Source: Massilia eburnea (GTDB lineage: Bacteria; Pseudomonadota; Gammaproteobacteria; Burkholderiales; Burkholderiaceae_D). Taken from it: DNA of 64,000 nucleotides. Both the position numbers and the translations under genes were made by a program. Numbering within the stretch: position 1 is the first letter of the stretch; each line of letters opens with the position of its first letter. This document shows, one piece after another, positions 42,687-51,425 of the stretch. Below the pieces are notes generated by a model. It did not search any database, was not told the DNA's origin, and was given only the letters and a program-made list of their open reading frames with translations. The stretch covers positions 285,282 to 349,281 of the forward strand of contig NZ_WNKX01000004.1 of assembly GCF_009720745.1 (NCBI RefSeq), written 5' to 3'.

Positions 42687-42876
42687 TGCGTTATTTAAGT
42701 GAAACAGTGCGTTACAATCTAATAATGCTAATTGCCCACAAATAGGTGAGCAATACTGTGATGACCCCTACGTGCATCGCTTATGGATTTCCTTGGATCA
42801 ACACATGTTTCAATGCGGCTTATTTCAAAAATGAACAAGCCTGCTACGTTAAACACTTAGTTGCGTTTTTTTCCTT
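42687..42876. other. AT-rich divergent intergenic region
   Basis: This 190-bp gap separates DUF535 from the MASE1 kinase and is clearly more AT-rich than its surroundings. It contains an imperfect inverted repeat, TTGCCCAC (42732-42739) with GTGAGCAA (42746-42753), which may be an operator. No convincing promoter pair and no gene were found. Confidence 0.4.
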
Positions 42877-44436
42877 ATGCGTTTTTCGTTTTTGCCGGCG
42901 ACGGCCGCGTTCCTGGCCGCCTACCTGTTATTCGACTGGGTCAGCTATGTCGAGCCGCTGCTCGGCCTGAATATCACCCCATGGAACCCGGATACGGCGC
43001 TGGGCCTGGTGTTCTGGCTGGTCTATGGCCGGCGCGCCGCGCTGCCCTGGTTCCTGGCCCTGGTGGCCGGCGAGGTGCTGGTGCGCGGCATGCCGCTCGG
43101 CTGGCCGGGCACCTTGTTGACGGCGGCATGGCTGATCCTGGGCTACGGCCTGCTTGGCGAGGCCTTGCGCCACGTGCTGGGCGGACTGTCGATCTTCAGC
43201 AGCCGGGAAAGCTTCTATCGCTGGCTGGCCATCGTGGCTGCCGGCACGATGCTGAATGCGGTGGGCCATATCAGCCTGCTGGCGGGGCTGGGCATGGTGC
43301 CCTGGAGCGAATGGCTGCGCGCCGTATGGCGCTTTGGCTTTGGCGACCTGGTGGGGGTGGTGGTCAGCATGCCGCTGCTGTTGAAACTGGCCGACCCGGT
43401 AACGCGCGAGCAGCTGCGCGAGGCGACCTGGAAGCCGGAAACCCTGGGCTACCTGGCGCTGGCGATCTTCGTGCTATGGGCGGTGTTCGGCTATATCGTC
43501 ACATCCGAATTCAAGCATTTCTATTTCCTGTTCCTGCCGCTGATCTGGGCCGCCTCGCGCCAGGGAGTGAATGGCGCGGTGCTGGTGGTATTCGTGCTGC
43601 AGATGGCGATCGTCACGCTGGTCCGGGCCAACCACGCCAACAACATCACCGTGTCGGAGCTACAGATGCTGGACGCGGTTCTGGCCCTGGTCGGCTTCTT
43701 CATCGGCATCGTGGTCGACGAACGGCGCCAGGTGGCGGAGGAATTGAAGCAGACCCTGCGCCTGGCGGCGGCTGGCGAAATGGCGGCGGCGCTGGCGCAT
43801 GAATTGAACCAGCCGATGACGGCGCTGGCGGTGTATGGCAAGGCTTGCGAGCATTTGCTGGCGCGTGGCGAAGCGGGCGACCTGCTGAAAAATGCCATTG
43901 GCCAGATGATCAACGAGTCGGCGCGGGCGGCGGACGTGGTCAAGCGCTTGCGTGACTTCTTCCGCACCGGCGCCATGCAGCTGGAAAACGTCGGCGCCGC
44001 CGACCTGCTGTCCGGCATCGTGCAGCAGTTCCGGCCCCAGTTCGCCGAACATGGCGTGCAGCTGGTCATCGCTGAAATGCCGCCGCTGCTGGTGCAGGTA
44101 GACCGCCTGCAGATTGAGCTGGTGCTGCGCAACCTGCTGGCCAATGCGCTGGATGCGGTGCGCATGCGCCCGGCCGGCGAGCGCAGCATCAGCGTCACGG
44201 CGGAGAATGCCGGCGGCAAGCTGCGCTTCACCGTGGAGGACAGCGGCGATGGCTTGACGCAGCAGGCGCTGGGGCGTCTGTTCGAGCCATTTGTCTCGAC
44301 CAAGGCCACCGGCATGGGCCTGGGTTTGGTGCTGAGCCGCTCCATCGTGGAGGCGCATGGCGGTAGTTTATGGGCAGAAGTTGCCGCCCATGGCGTCTTT
44401 CGATTTATACTGCCGGCGCTGGACTCTGGAGAATAG
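42877..44436 (+). CDS. MASE1-domain sensor histidine kinase
   Basis: A 519-residue kinase. Residues 1-285 form the MASE1 integral-membrane sensor (about eight segments; LNITPWNPDTALGL near 31 is characteristic). A short coil leads to the phosphoacceptor His308 in ALAHELNQPMTALAVYGK, then an HATPase domain with N-box ELVLRNLLANALDAVR and GMGLGLVLS. The layout is FixL/DctS-like. It pairs with the FixJ-type regulator two bases downstream. The signal is unknown. No SD is visible; the start was chosen at the MASE1 N-terminus. Confidence 0.9.
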   Translation: MRFSFLPATAAFLAAYLLFDWVSYVEPLLGLNITPWNPDTALGLVFWLVYGRRAALPWFLALVAGEVLVRGMPLGWPGTLLTAAWLILGYGLLGEALRHVLGGLSIFSSRESFYRWLAIVAAGTMLNAVGHISLLAGLGMVPWSEWLRAVWRFGFGDLVGVVVSMPLLLKLADPVTREQLREATWKPETLGYLALAIFVLWAVFGYIVTSEFKHFYFLFLPLIWAASRQGVNGAVLVVFVLQMAIVTLVRANHANNITVSELQMLDAVLALVGFFIGIVVDERRQVAEELKQTLRLAAAGEMAAALAHELNQPMTALAVYGKACEHLLARGEAGDLLKNAIGQMINESARAADVVKRLRDFFRTGAMQLENVGAADLLSGIVQQFRPQFAEHGVQLVIAEMPPLLVQVDRLQIELVLRNLLANALDAVRMRPAGERSISVTAENAGGKLRFTVEDSGDGLTQQALGRLFEPFVSTKATGMGLGLVLSRSIVEAHGGSLWAEVAAHGVFRFILPALDSGE

Positions 44437-44438
44437 CC

Positions 44439-45038
44439 TTGTCAAACCTTACCGTATTCATCGTCGATGATGATCCTTCGCTGCGCGACGCACTTGGCCT
44501 GCTGCTGAGCGTGCGCGGCTACCGTACCGCCGTTTTCGCCAGCGCCGAAGCTTTTTTGCAGGCCTGGCTGCCCGAATGGTCCGGCTGCCTGGTAGCCGAT
44601 ATCCGCATGTCCGGCATGGACGGACTGACCCTGCAGCGCAAATTGAGCGAGATGGGCTGCCTGCTGCCGGTCATCATCGTGACCGGCCATGGCGACGTGA
44701 GCTCGGCGCGTGAAGCCTTCAAGGCGCGCGCCGTGGACTTCCTGGAAAAGCCGTTCGATGACGACAAGCTGATTGCCGCCATCGAAGAAGCCTTCTCGAT
44801 GCAGCAGCGCCAGCGCCAGGACCAGGACCGGCGCAACCAGCGCGACCAGCTGCTGGCCGAACTGACGCCGCGCGAGCGCGAAGTGTTCGAACTGGTGGTG
44901 ATGGGCCGCCACAACCGCGAGATCGCGCCCCAGCTCAATATCAGCGTGCGCACGGTGGAAGTGCACAAGGCGCGCCTGATGGCCAAGCTGGGCGTGGACA
45001 ACGTGGCCGACCTGGTGCGCGTCGCCCTGCGCGAATAA
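44439..45038 (+). CDS. FixJ/NarL-type response regulator
   Basis: A 199-residue regulator. The receiver has acidic pocket IVDDDP (9-13), phosphorylatable Asp54 (VADIRMSGMDG), Thr in VTGHGD and Lys in LEKPFDD. A LuxR-type HTH follows (LTPREREVFELVVMGRHNREIAPQLNISVRTVEVHKARL). The TTG start was chosen because GGAG lies seven bases upstream and homology starts there. It directly follows the kinase, and converges with the ligase-GT9 gene four bases away. Confidence 0.92.
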   Translation: MSNLTVFIVDDDPSLRDALGLLLSVRGYRTAVFASAEAFLQAWLPEWSGCLVADIRMSGMDGLTLQRKLSEMGCLLPVIIVTGHGDVSSAREAFKARAVDFLEKPFDDDKLIAAIEEAFSMQQRQRQDQDRRNQRDQLLAELTPREREVFELVVMGRHNREIAPQLNISVRTVEVHKARLMAKLGVDNVADLVRVALRE

Positions 45039-45041
45039 GCC

Positions 45042-47261
45042 TCAGGCCGCGTCCCGGCGCAGCGCGCGCCAGCCGACGATCACGTCGCGCACCTGCTGCG
45101 GCGTGATCGCCTCCATGCAGCTGCAGGCTGCCTTGTCCTGGCACTTGCCGCAAGCCTGGCTGGTGCTCAGGTTGGTCGTATGCGGGCCGAGCGCACCCCA
45201 GCGCGCGATGTCGATCGGTTTGATCGGCGGGAACAGTCCCAGCGTATTGCGTCCCAGCGCGGCCGACACGTGCAGCGGCCCGGTGCCGCTGGCCACCAGG
45301 CCATCGGCGCGGCCGATCAGCGCCAGCAGCTCGCGCAATTCCAGCTTGCCGCAGATATTGTTCACATTGGGCAGGGCCAGCAGCGCGGGCGCCTGCTGCG
45401 CCAGCAGTTCGCCTTCCGCGGCGCTGCCGGTCAGCCACAGCTTGATATCGCCATGCGCTTGCAACAGGCGGGCCAGCTCGGTGAAATGACCCAGCGGCCA
45501 TTCGCGGCCGTTGCCGTTGGATTTGGTGTGCAGGATCACGTGATAGCCCTGCTCGCCCAATAGCGCGTCGACCTTGGCGCTGACGGGCGCGCTCAGCCCG
45601 TACATCGGCCAGACGTCTTGCAGCGGCGGGATGTCGTGCAGCCCCAGTGGGCGCAGCAGCTCGAAGGTGAGCTGGGCTTCATGCAGGTGCGACCTGGCGC
45701 GGCTGAAGTAGACCAGTTCGTTGCAGGTCCACCAATGGTAGAAACGGCGCCCGCTTCCGATGCGGCGCGCAATGCCGGCGCGCTTGACGGCCTTGGCGAT
45801 GCCGCGCTGCGGGAAGGCCAGCAGGACCGTGTCGAAGGCGGCGGCGCGCAGGCCTTGCGCCAGGTCCGGCAAGTCGTCTACCGCCAGTACGGCATCAACG
45901 TGGCGGCACTGGCGAACGGTGTCGGCCGCGTAACGGCGTACCAGGAAGGTGATGTGTACATCCGGGTAGTGCTGTTTCAGCCAGCCTGCAATCGGCAGGG
46001 TCAGCACCACGTCGCCGATATTGTCGGTGCGGGTAATCAGGATGCGGCGCGGCGGCTGGATGGCGCCGCCGGTCAGGTACAGGCACATGCCGGCCATGCT
46101 GCACGCCATCGTGACGTAGAACAGTTTGGGCGCCATCAGCCAGAACATCACGTCCGTCAGGCCAAAGCCGACGAAGCACAGAACCAGCACCATGCCGGCC
46201 AGGGCCATCCGGCGCTGGCCGCGATCGGGCGCGTGGAACATCTTGCGGAAGAACTGGAACGGCGCCACGTACATGGCGATCAGCAGGCTGAAGTCGAGCA
46301 GGCCGCCGGTGGCCAGGAAATGCAGCGCATCGTTATGTGCGCTGGAATAAGTCAGCGCCGGCGACTGCTGCAGCAGGCCGCGGTCGGCCAGGGCATGCAG
46401 CGCCATGTCGAAATTATCGCGCCCGACGCCGAGCCAAGGATGTTCCTGGAACATCAGCCAGGCCGCTTTCCACAGTTCCAGGCGGATGCCCAGCGAGGTC
46501 GTGGCGTCCCCGCGCGCGAAGTAACCCTGGACGTCGGATATGCCCTCGTGCACGCGCAGCGCGATGCCGGTCGCCGGGATGAAATAGGCCAATATGGACA
46601 GTACGGCGGTCGCGCCCAGCGCCAGCAGCAAGTGTTTGCCATGCATGCTGTGGCCATAGCGCACCAGCGGCACCACGGCCAGCAGCATGGCCAGCCAGCC
46701 GCCGCGCGAACCGGACAGCACCGAAGCCACCAGGCCGGCCAGCAGGGCCAGCATCGGCAGGTAGCGCATCCTGGACGAAGGATTCAGGCTGCAGATGGCC
46801 ATCATGCCCATGGCGATGGCCAGGTCGCCGAAAGTGATGGCGTGATGGGTAAAGCCGTCGGCGCGCTCCATGCCCAGCACCGCCACCTGCACCACGGCCA
46901 CCACGGCGCCAGCGATGCTGCCCAGGTAAAGGCCCAGCCAGAAAGGACGCGGCTCGGATTTCAGGTGGCAAAATACGCCGATGGCTGCCAGGCCGAACCA
47001 CATGCGCGAGGGACCATCCAGGGTGCGCAGCGGCTGGTGGTCGAAAATCATGCGCAGCAGCGAGACCAGGAAGAAGGCGCTGAACGCCAGCACCATGGGA
47101 CGCACTTTGGGCCAGTTGTCGCGATAACAATCAAGCACGCCTTCGCGTAAATTCAAGGCAAACAGGATCAGCGTCAGGCCCAGGACGGTGCCGACCCCGA
47201 ACTTCGTTGTCAGCGCGATCGCCGGTAAGGAAAAAATCAGGAGAGCAGCAAGCAGGGGCAT
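45042..47261 (-). CDS. O-antigen ligase-like domain fused to GT9 heptosyltransferase
   Basis: A single continuous frame of 739 residues. Residues 1-400 are a polytopic WaaL/O-antigen-polymerase-like membrane domain (SGSRGGWLAM, HPWLGVGRDNF, SSAHNDALHFLATGG with the conserved His). Residues 405-739 are a GT9 glycosyltransferase (RRILITRTDNIGDVVLTLP, SGTGPLHVSAALG, then a Cys-rich end CGKCQDKAACSC as in heptosyltransferases). Ligase and heptosyltransferase are normally separate proteins. A TTG at 47294 is an alternative start. It is divergent from waaF, which supports a role in LPS assembly. Confidence 0.88.
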   Translation of the reverse strand: MPLLAALLIFSLPAIALTTKFGVGTVLGLTLILFALNLREGVLDCYRDNWPKVRPMVLAFSAFFLVSLLRMIFDHQPLRTLDGPSRMWFGLAAIGVFCHLKSEPRPFWLGLYLGSIAGAVVAVVQVAVLGMERADGFTHHAITFGDLAIAMGMMAICSLNPSSRMRYLPMLALLAGLVASVLSGSRGGWLAMLLAVVPLVRYGHSMHGKHLLLALGATAVLSILAYFIPATGIALRVHEGISDVQGYFARGDATTSLGIRLELWKAAWLMFQEHPWLGVGRDNFDMALHALADRGLLQQSPALTYSSAHNDALHFLATGGLLDFSLLIAMYVAPFQFFRKMFHAPDRGQRRMALAGMVLVLCFVGFGLTDVMFWLMAPKLFYVTMACSMAGMCLYLTGGAIQPPRRILITRTDNIGDVVLTLPIAGWLKQHYPDVHITFLVRRYAADTVRQCRHVDAVLAVDDLPDLAQGLRAAAFDTVLLAFPQRGIAKAVKRAGIARRIGSGRRFYHWWTCNELVYFSRARSHLHEAQLTFELLRPLGLHDIPPLQDVWPMYGLSAPVSAKVDALLGEQGYHVILHTKSNGNGREWPLGHFTELARLLQAHGDIKLWLTGSAAEGELLAQQAPALLALPNVNNICGKLELRELLALIGRADGLVASGTGPLHVSAALGRNTLGLFPPIKPIDIARWGALGPHTTNLSTSQACGKCQDKAACSCMEAITPQQVRDVIVGWRALRRDAA

Positions 47262-47330
47262 CTTGGCAGGCGTTGAATCTTGTATTAAAGGCAATGAGAT
47301 ATCGTCACCGAAGGTGGCCGAAAAGCGTCG

Positions 47331-47401
47331 ATTATAGCAGCCGGGCCGGGGCGGACTGCGTGCAGTCCGGTGTTGTTGCCCTAGCTGCAATCGGTAATAA
47401 T
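47331..47401. promoter_or_regulatory. divergent promoters with central hairpin
   Basis: On the minus strand, TATAAT lies at 47336-47331 for the ligase-GT9 gene. On the plus strand, TTGTTG (47373-47378) and AATAAT (47396-47401), 17 bp apart, suit waaF. Between them CGGACTGC-GT-GCAGTCCG (47352-47369) is a perfect 8-bp-arm palindrome at the minus-strand -35 position, a possible shared operator. Confidence 0.5.
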
Positions 47402-47432
47402 GCTTGGCCAAAAGAACTGGAAATTCGATGAC

Positions 47433-48467
47433 ATGAACCCGCAATCGGCCCGCACCCTGGTGATCTCGCCCAATTGGATCGGCGACGCCGTCATGGCACA
47501 ACCGCTGCTCCAGCTTTTGAAAGCGGCGCACCCGGAGCGCCCGATCGACGTGCTGGCGCCGCCGGCCGTGTCGCCGGTCTGGCGCCAGATGCCGGAAGTG
47601 GCCGAGGTGCTGGAAACGCCGTTCCGCCACGGTTCGCTGCAGCTGAAGGAGCGCTGGCGCTATGCGCGGCTGCTGCGCCAGCGCGGTTATGCCGATGCCT
47701 ACATCCTGCCCAACACCATCAAGTATGCCTTGATCCCATGGCTAGCCGGCATTCCGCGCCGGGTCGGCTACAAGGGCGAGAGCCGTTACGGCCTGATTAA
47801 TGTGATGCACCATGACGATGCGCCGCCGCGTCCCATGGTGCCGTTCTATGCGGCGCTGGCCGATGCACCGGGCGGCCCGCTGCGCGGCAGCCTGCCCAAG
47901 CCGCGCATGGCAGCCGGCGCGGCGCAAATCGCTGCGGCTTGCGCCAAGACCGGAATCGATCCGGCCCGCCCGCTGGTGGTATTCGCTCCGGGCGCCGAAT
48001 TCGGCGGCGCCAAGCGTTGGCCGCCGGCCCATTTCGGCCAGCTCGCCCAGCGCATCCTGGAGCGTGACCCGCAGGCCCAGGTCGCGCTGCTCGGCTCCCC
48101 CAAGGATGGCCCGGCTTGCGAAGAGGTGATTGCCGCGGCCGGTGCGCCGCCCGGCCTGGCCAGCCTGGCCGGCAAGACTACGCTGTCCGATGCGGTGGCC
48201 CTGATCGCCCGTTCGGCGGCGGTGGTCAGCAACGATTCGGGCCTGCTGCACGTGGCGTCCGCGCTGAACCGGCCGGTGATCGCCATCTACGGCCCGACCG
48301 ATCCCGATCACGCGCCGCCATTTTCCGATATGGCTGCTTCGATTTCGCTGCGCCTGGATTGCTCGCCGTGCCGCCAGCGCGAGTGTCCGCTCGGCCACCA
48401 GAACTGCATGCACGGCATCGGCGCCGGCCAGGTGTGGCAGACGCTGGAGCCGATGCTCAACCGTTGA
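47433..48467 (+). CDS. waaF: lipopolysaccharide heptosyltransferase II
   Basis: A 344-residue GT9 enzyme, the usual length for WaaF. ISPNWIGDAVMAQPLLQLLK at the N-terminus, PGAEFGGAKRWPPAHFGQLA and VSNDSGLLHVASALNRPVIAIYGPTDPDHAPP are its family signatures. The C-terminal CSPCRQRECPLGHQNCM cysteine set is typical. It adds the second heptose of the LPS inner core in the cytoplasm. The ATG at 47433 was chosen because homology starts there. Confidence 0.92.
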   Translation: MNPQSARTLVISPNWIGDAVMAQPLLQLLKAAHPERPIDVLAPPAVSPVWRQMPEVAEVLETPFRHGSLQLKERWRYARLLRQRGYADAYILPNTIKYALIPWLAGIPRRVGYKGESRYGLINVMHHDDAPPRPMVPFYAALADAPGGPLRGSLPKPRMAAGAAQIAAACAKTGIDPARPLVVFAPGAEFGGAKRWPPAHFGQLAQRILERDPQAQVALLGSPKDGPACEEVIAAAGAPPGLASLAGKTTLSDAVALIARSAAVVSNDSGLLHVASALNRPVIAIYGPTDPDHAPPFSDMAASISLRLDCSPCRQRECPLGHQNCMHGIGAGQVWQTLEPMLNR

Positions 48468-49794
48468 CGATCGGCTGGGCAATGATCCACAGGCTTAGCA
48501 AGGTATAAGTCACCATCAGCGCCAGCATCGGCAGCTGGCTGCGGGCGGCGCGCGCGCCGAACTGGCGCAGCGCGGTCTGGTGCCCCAGCCACACGGCCGC
48601 CACATGGCCGGCCACGATGGCAAACAGCGACACGTACCAGACCATGCGCGCATCCACGATGCCCAGGCGGATGAAATAGAAGCGCGTGCCGAACAAGTTC
48701 CAGCCCAGGTTGAGCGGATCGGAAGCCAGGGGAATCAGGTATTGCCCCGCCATCGCCAGGAACGACAGGTAGTGGGCGAAATGGTAGGCAATGGCGATCG
48801 GTACCAGCGTCAGTACATACCAGCCGGCAGTTTGCGCCAGTCCGGCGCCGCCGCCGCACCCGGCAATCGCCCGGCACACGCCTAGGTAGGCGAGCAGGAA
48901 CAGCGCGGGCAGCAGGCATAGGGCGCCGGCGCGCAGCAAGGCGGGCGGCGCATCGAACGCCGTTTGCAGGTCCAGCCAGGGTTGTGTCTCCAGCAAACCG
49001 TCGAAGCTGACGGAGGACAGCATCAGCATCACCAGCACAATATGCGGCCAGCCGAGCGGAGCTTCCACCAGCAGCCCTGCGCCGAAGGGGCGCAACTGCC
49101 AGCGTCCGCCCTGCACCTGATTCGGGGCGAAGCGCGCCAGCAGGCCAAAGACCACAGCAAATACTTCACCGTGTTCCAGCCAGCAGCGGCGCCCGAAACA
49201 GAACATGCCGAGCCACGTGAGGCAGGAGTAGGCCAGCATCGCCGCCGCCAGGCTGGCGGGCTGCTCGCTGCCTTCCCAATTGAGCTCCATGTTCACGAAC
49301 ACGAAGAAGAGGATGGCGGCGGGCCACACGCCGGCCCAGGCTGGCCAGGCCAGCTTGCCGGGGCGTTCGCCCAGCGTCCAGCGGTAAATGGTGTCGATGG
49401 GATTGACCAGCGCCCACAGGTCGCCCAGCAGGGCGGAGATGAAGGCCATGCCGACCCACCAGACCGCCCACACCATGGGAGGTGCGATATTCTTGAATGG
49501 ATTCTGGGTGCCGATGAAGCCGGCGCAGATGACCAGCAGGTACAGGGCCAGCACCACCGCACGCAACGCTGTCTCCAGTGCGCCGCGCATGGGGATGCGC
49601 TCAAGCACCGTGATGGCTTGCCCGGGCGGGCGTGGCTGCAAATCGCCTTGTCGCGCCAGCAGAAGGAAAGTCACCGCCACCGTCGCACCGGCCCCGCTCA
49701 TGAACATCCACAGCGGCAGCGGCAGGTCAAAGCGCTGGCCGAAGCCGTGCGCCAGCGCCGGCAAGGGAATGGCTGCCAGCAGCCAGCGCTTCAT
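48457..49794 (-). CDS. polytopic membrane protein of unknown function
   Basis: A 445-residue protein with about 11 hydrophobic segments. The N-terminus (MKRWLLAAIPLPALAHGFGQRFDLPLPLWMF) is a signal-like or first membrane segment followed by a conserved-looking HGFGQRYDLP-type block. Several buried His/Arg positions and ALVNPIDTIYRW stand out. No transporter family is recognised. Its ATG overlaps the stop of the cupredoxin-like gene, and its 3' end overlaps waaF by 11 bp. Together with the cupredoxin it may handle copper or electrons (inference). Confidence 0.7.
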   Translation of the reverse strand: MKRWLLAAIPLPALAHGFGQRFDLPLPLWMFMSGAGATVAVTFLLLARQGDLQPRPPGQAITVLERIPMRGALETALRAVVLALYLLVICAGFIGTQNPFKNIAPPMVWAVWWVGMAFISALLGDLWALVNPIDTIYRWTLGERPGKLAWPAWAGVWPAAILFFVFVNMELNWEGSEQPASLAAAMLAYSCLTWLGMFCFGRRCWLEHGEVFAVVFGLLARFAPNQVQGGRWQLRPFGAGLLVEAPLGWPHIVLVMLMLSSVSFDGLLETQPWLDLQTAFDAPPALLRAGALCLLPALFLLAYLGVCRAIAGCGGGAGLAQTAGWYVLTLVPIAIAYHFAHYLSFLAMAGQYLIPLASDPLNLGWNLFGTRFYFIRLGIVDARMVWYVSLFAIVAGHVAAVWLGHQTALRQFGARAARSQLPMLALMVTYTLLSLWIIAQPIVNG

Positions 49795-50141
49795 CGCGGA
49801 ACAACTTCCACGTAAAGCAGGGCGGGTGCGTGGTGATGTCCTTTGCCGTGCGCCGCCAGAGGATAGCGGCCAAGTACCTGCGCTTGCAGCTGCAGGCGGC
49901 CCGGCGTTCCTGCCTTCAGCGCCAGTTGCAGGTCGTAGCCATGCAGGTGCAGGTCCATCGGGGCATCGCTGCGCAATTCCAGGACCAGCGTATCGCCCTG
50001 CGGCACGCGCACCGTGGGCGCCGGATCGGCAATGCGCTGCTGTTTTACTTCGAAACTGGCATTCTGTTGCGCGGCCCATACAGGGGCGCCCGCCAACAGC
50101 GTTAGCGTTGCAAACAACCAGTCATGGCGGGGCAGGCGCAT
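49791..50141 (-). CDS. small exported cupredoxin-like protein
   Basis: A 116-residue protein with signal peptide to VWAA (about residue 23). VRVPQGDTLVLELRSDAPMDLHLHGYDLQLAL has the beta-sandwich pattern of cupredoxins. HLHGYD and HGKGHHHAPALLYVEV supply histidines, but the Cys of classical blue-copper sites is absent, so it may bind copper without being a type 1 site. It is translationally coupled to the membrane protein downstream. Confidence 0.7.
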   Translation of the reverse strand: MRLPRHDWLFATLTLLAGAPVWAAQQNASFEVKQQRIADPAPTVRVPQGDTLVLELRSDAPMDLHLHGYDLQLALKAGTPGRLQLQAQVLGRYPLAAHGKGHHHAPALLYVEVVPR

Positions 50142-50204
50142 ATGGTGATTCTAGCCGCGCAGGCGTAATATTCAATGTCTGACCCTGCAAAGAAGGAGTG
50201 GACC

Positions 50205-51380
50205 ATGCGTATCCGTTTCCTGCTTCCCGTCGCAGTCGCCCTGGGCATCCCCGCCCTGGCCAGCGCCGAAATCCTGGCGATGATGAACTACGAAACCAAG
50301 TCTCCCGAATCGCTCAAGGCGCTCAAGAATCCTGTGGCGCCGGCGGCACGCAAGGAGGGCATCGCGATCGTCGATGTCGACCCGAATTCCAGGACCTTCG
50401 GCAAGATCGTCAAGGACATTCCGCTGCCTTCCGACCTGGTGGCGCACCACATCTTCTATAACCACGACATGAGCAAGGCCTATGTCACGGCGCTGGGCAA
50501 GAGCGAGCTGCGCGTAATGGACATGAAGTCCAAGGACTACGCCATGACGACCGTGAGTATCCCCAATTGCGTCATGGGCGAGGACGTCGCGTTCTCGGCC
50601 GACCACAAACGCTGGTACATCAGCTGCATGGGCAGCCAGGCCATGGTGGTAGGCGACGCCATGAGCGACAAGGTGCTCAATACCATCAAAGTGGCGGCGC
50701 CTTACCCGCACGGGCTGGCCGTCTCCGGCGGCGCGGACCGCATCCTGCTGACGTCTACCGTGCGCGGTTCCGACCTGGGCGACGCCGGGGAGGTGATCAG
50801 CGCGGTGGAAGCGAGCAGCGGCAAAGTGCTTGGCACCTACAAGGTATCGAAGAAGGCTTCGCCTGCGGGCGAGGCGCCGGTGGAAGTCCTGTTCGTGCCG
50901 AACGCGAAGCCCGCCGTGGCCTATGTCACCAATATGTATGGCGGCACTTTGTGGACCGCCAGCTGGAATCCTGCGAAGAAGGATTTCGAGGTGGCGCAGG
51001 TTTATGACTTTGCCGATGCCAAGGCCGGCGTGCCGCTGGAAATCTATTTCAACAAGCAGGCTTCGCGCATGTATGTAACCAGCGCCAAGCCGGGCCAGCT
51101 GCACATCTTCGACATTTCGGCCAAAGCGGGGGAACCCAAGCTGCTCAAGTCCATTGCCGCGGCGGAGGGCGCGCACCACGTGGCCTTTACCAAGGACGGC
51201 AAATACGCCTTTGTGCAGAATGCCTTGCTTAACCTGCCGGGCATGAGCGATGGCTCGGTCACCGTGATCGACTTGCAGAGCGGGGCTGTCGTTACCAGCA
51301 TGGATACGCTGAAGAACGCCGGCCTCAATCCCAACAGCATCGTGCTGCTGCCGCAGTGGAATGAGATGATGGGGCATTGA
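50205..51380 (+). CDS. secreted YncE/YVTN-type beta-propeller protein
   Basis: A 391-residue protein with SD AAGGAG and signal peptide to ASA (about residue 19). YVTN-like blades recur (SKAYVTALGKSELRVMDMKS, RWYISCMGSQAMVVGDAMS, AVAYVTNMYGGTLW, RMYVTSAKPGQLHIFDIS). Such propellers are surface or periplasmic binding proteins with few known functions. It starts 63 bp from the divergent cupredoxin-like gene, which may hint at a link with metal handling (inference). Confidence 0.82.
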   Translation: MRIRFLLPVAVALGIPALASAEILAMMNYETKSPESLKALKNPVAPAARKEGIAIVDVDPNSRTFGKIVKDIPLPSDLVAHHIFYNHDMSKAYVTALGKSELRVMDMKSKDYAMTTVSIPNCVMGEDVAFSADHKRWYISCMGSQAMVVGDAMSDKVLNTIKVAAPYPHGLAVSGGADRILLTSTVRGSDLGDAGEVISAVEASSGKVLGTYKVSKKASPAGEAPVEVLFVPNAKPAVAYVTNMYGGTLWTASWNPAKKDFEVAQVYDFADAKAGVPLEIYFNKQASRMYVTSAKPGQLHIFDISAKAGEPKLLKSIAAAEGAHHVAFTKDGKYAFVQNALLNLPGMSDGSVTVIDLQSGAVVTSMDTLKNAGLNPNSIVLLPQWNEMMGH

Positions 51381-51389
51381 ATAAGGACC

Positions 51390-51412
51390 CCGGTGCCAGG
51401 TCCTGGCACCGG
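51390..51412. repeat. perfect 11-bp-arm palindrome
   Basis: CCGGTGCCAGG-T-CCTGGCACCGG lies between the propeller stop and the next start. No T-run follows, so it is not a standard terminator. It contains the GGTGCC core also seen in the other intergenic repeats. Confidence 0.7.
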
Positions 51413-51413
51413 A

Positions 51414-51419
51414 TATACT
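51414..51419 (+). promoter_or_regulatory. -10-like TATACT abutting the hydrolase start
   Basis: TATACT ends six bases before the ATG at 51426; the expected +1 is the A of the ATG and there is no SD. It is immediately downstream of the palindrome. Confidence 0.45.
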
Positions 51420-51425
51420 TCGCTT

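Noticed and set aside
42746..42970. 74-codon frame starting GTG before the MASE1 kinase
   Set aside because: It runs into the kinase in another frame, and its Cys/Arg-rich end is a shadow of that gene.
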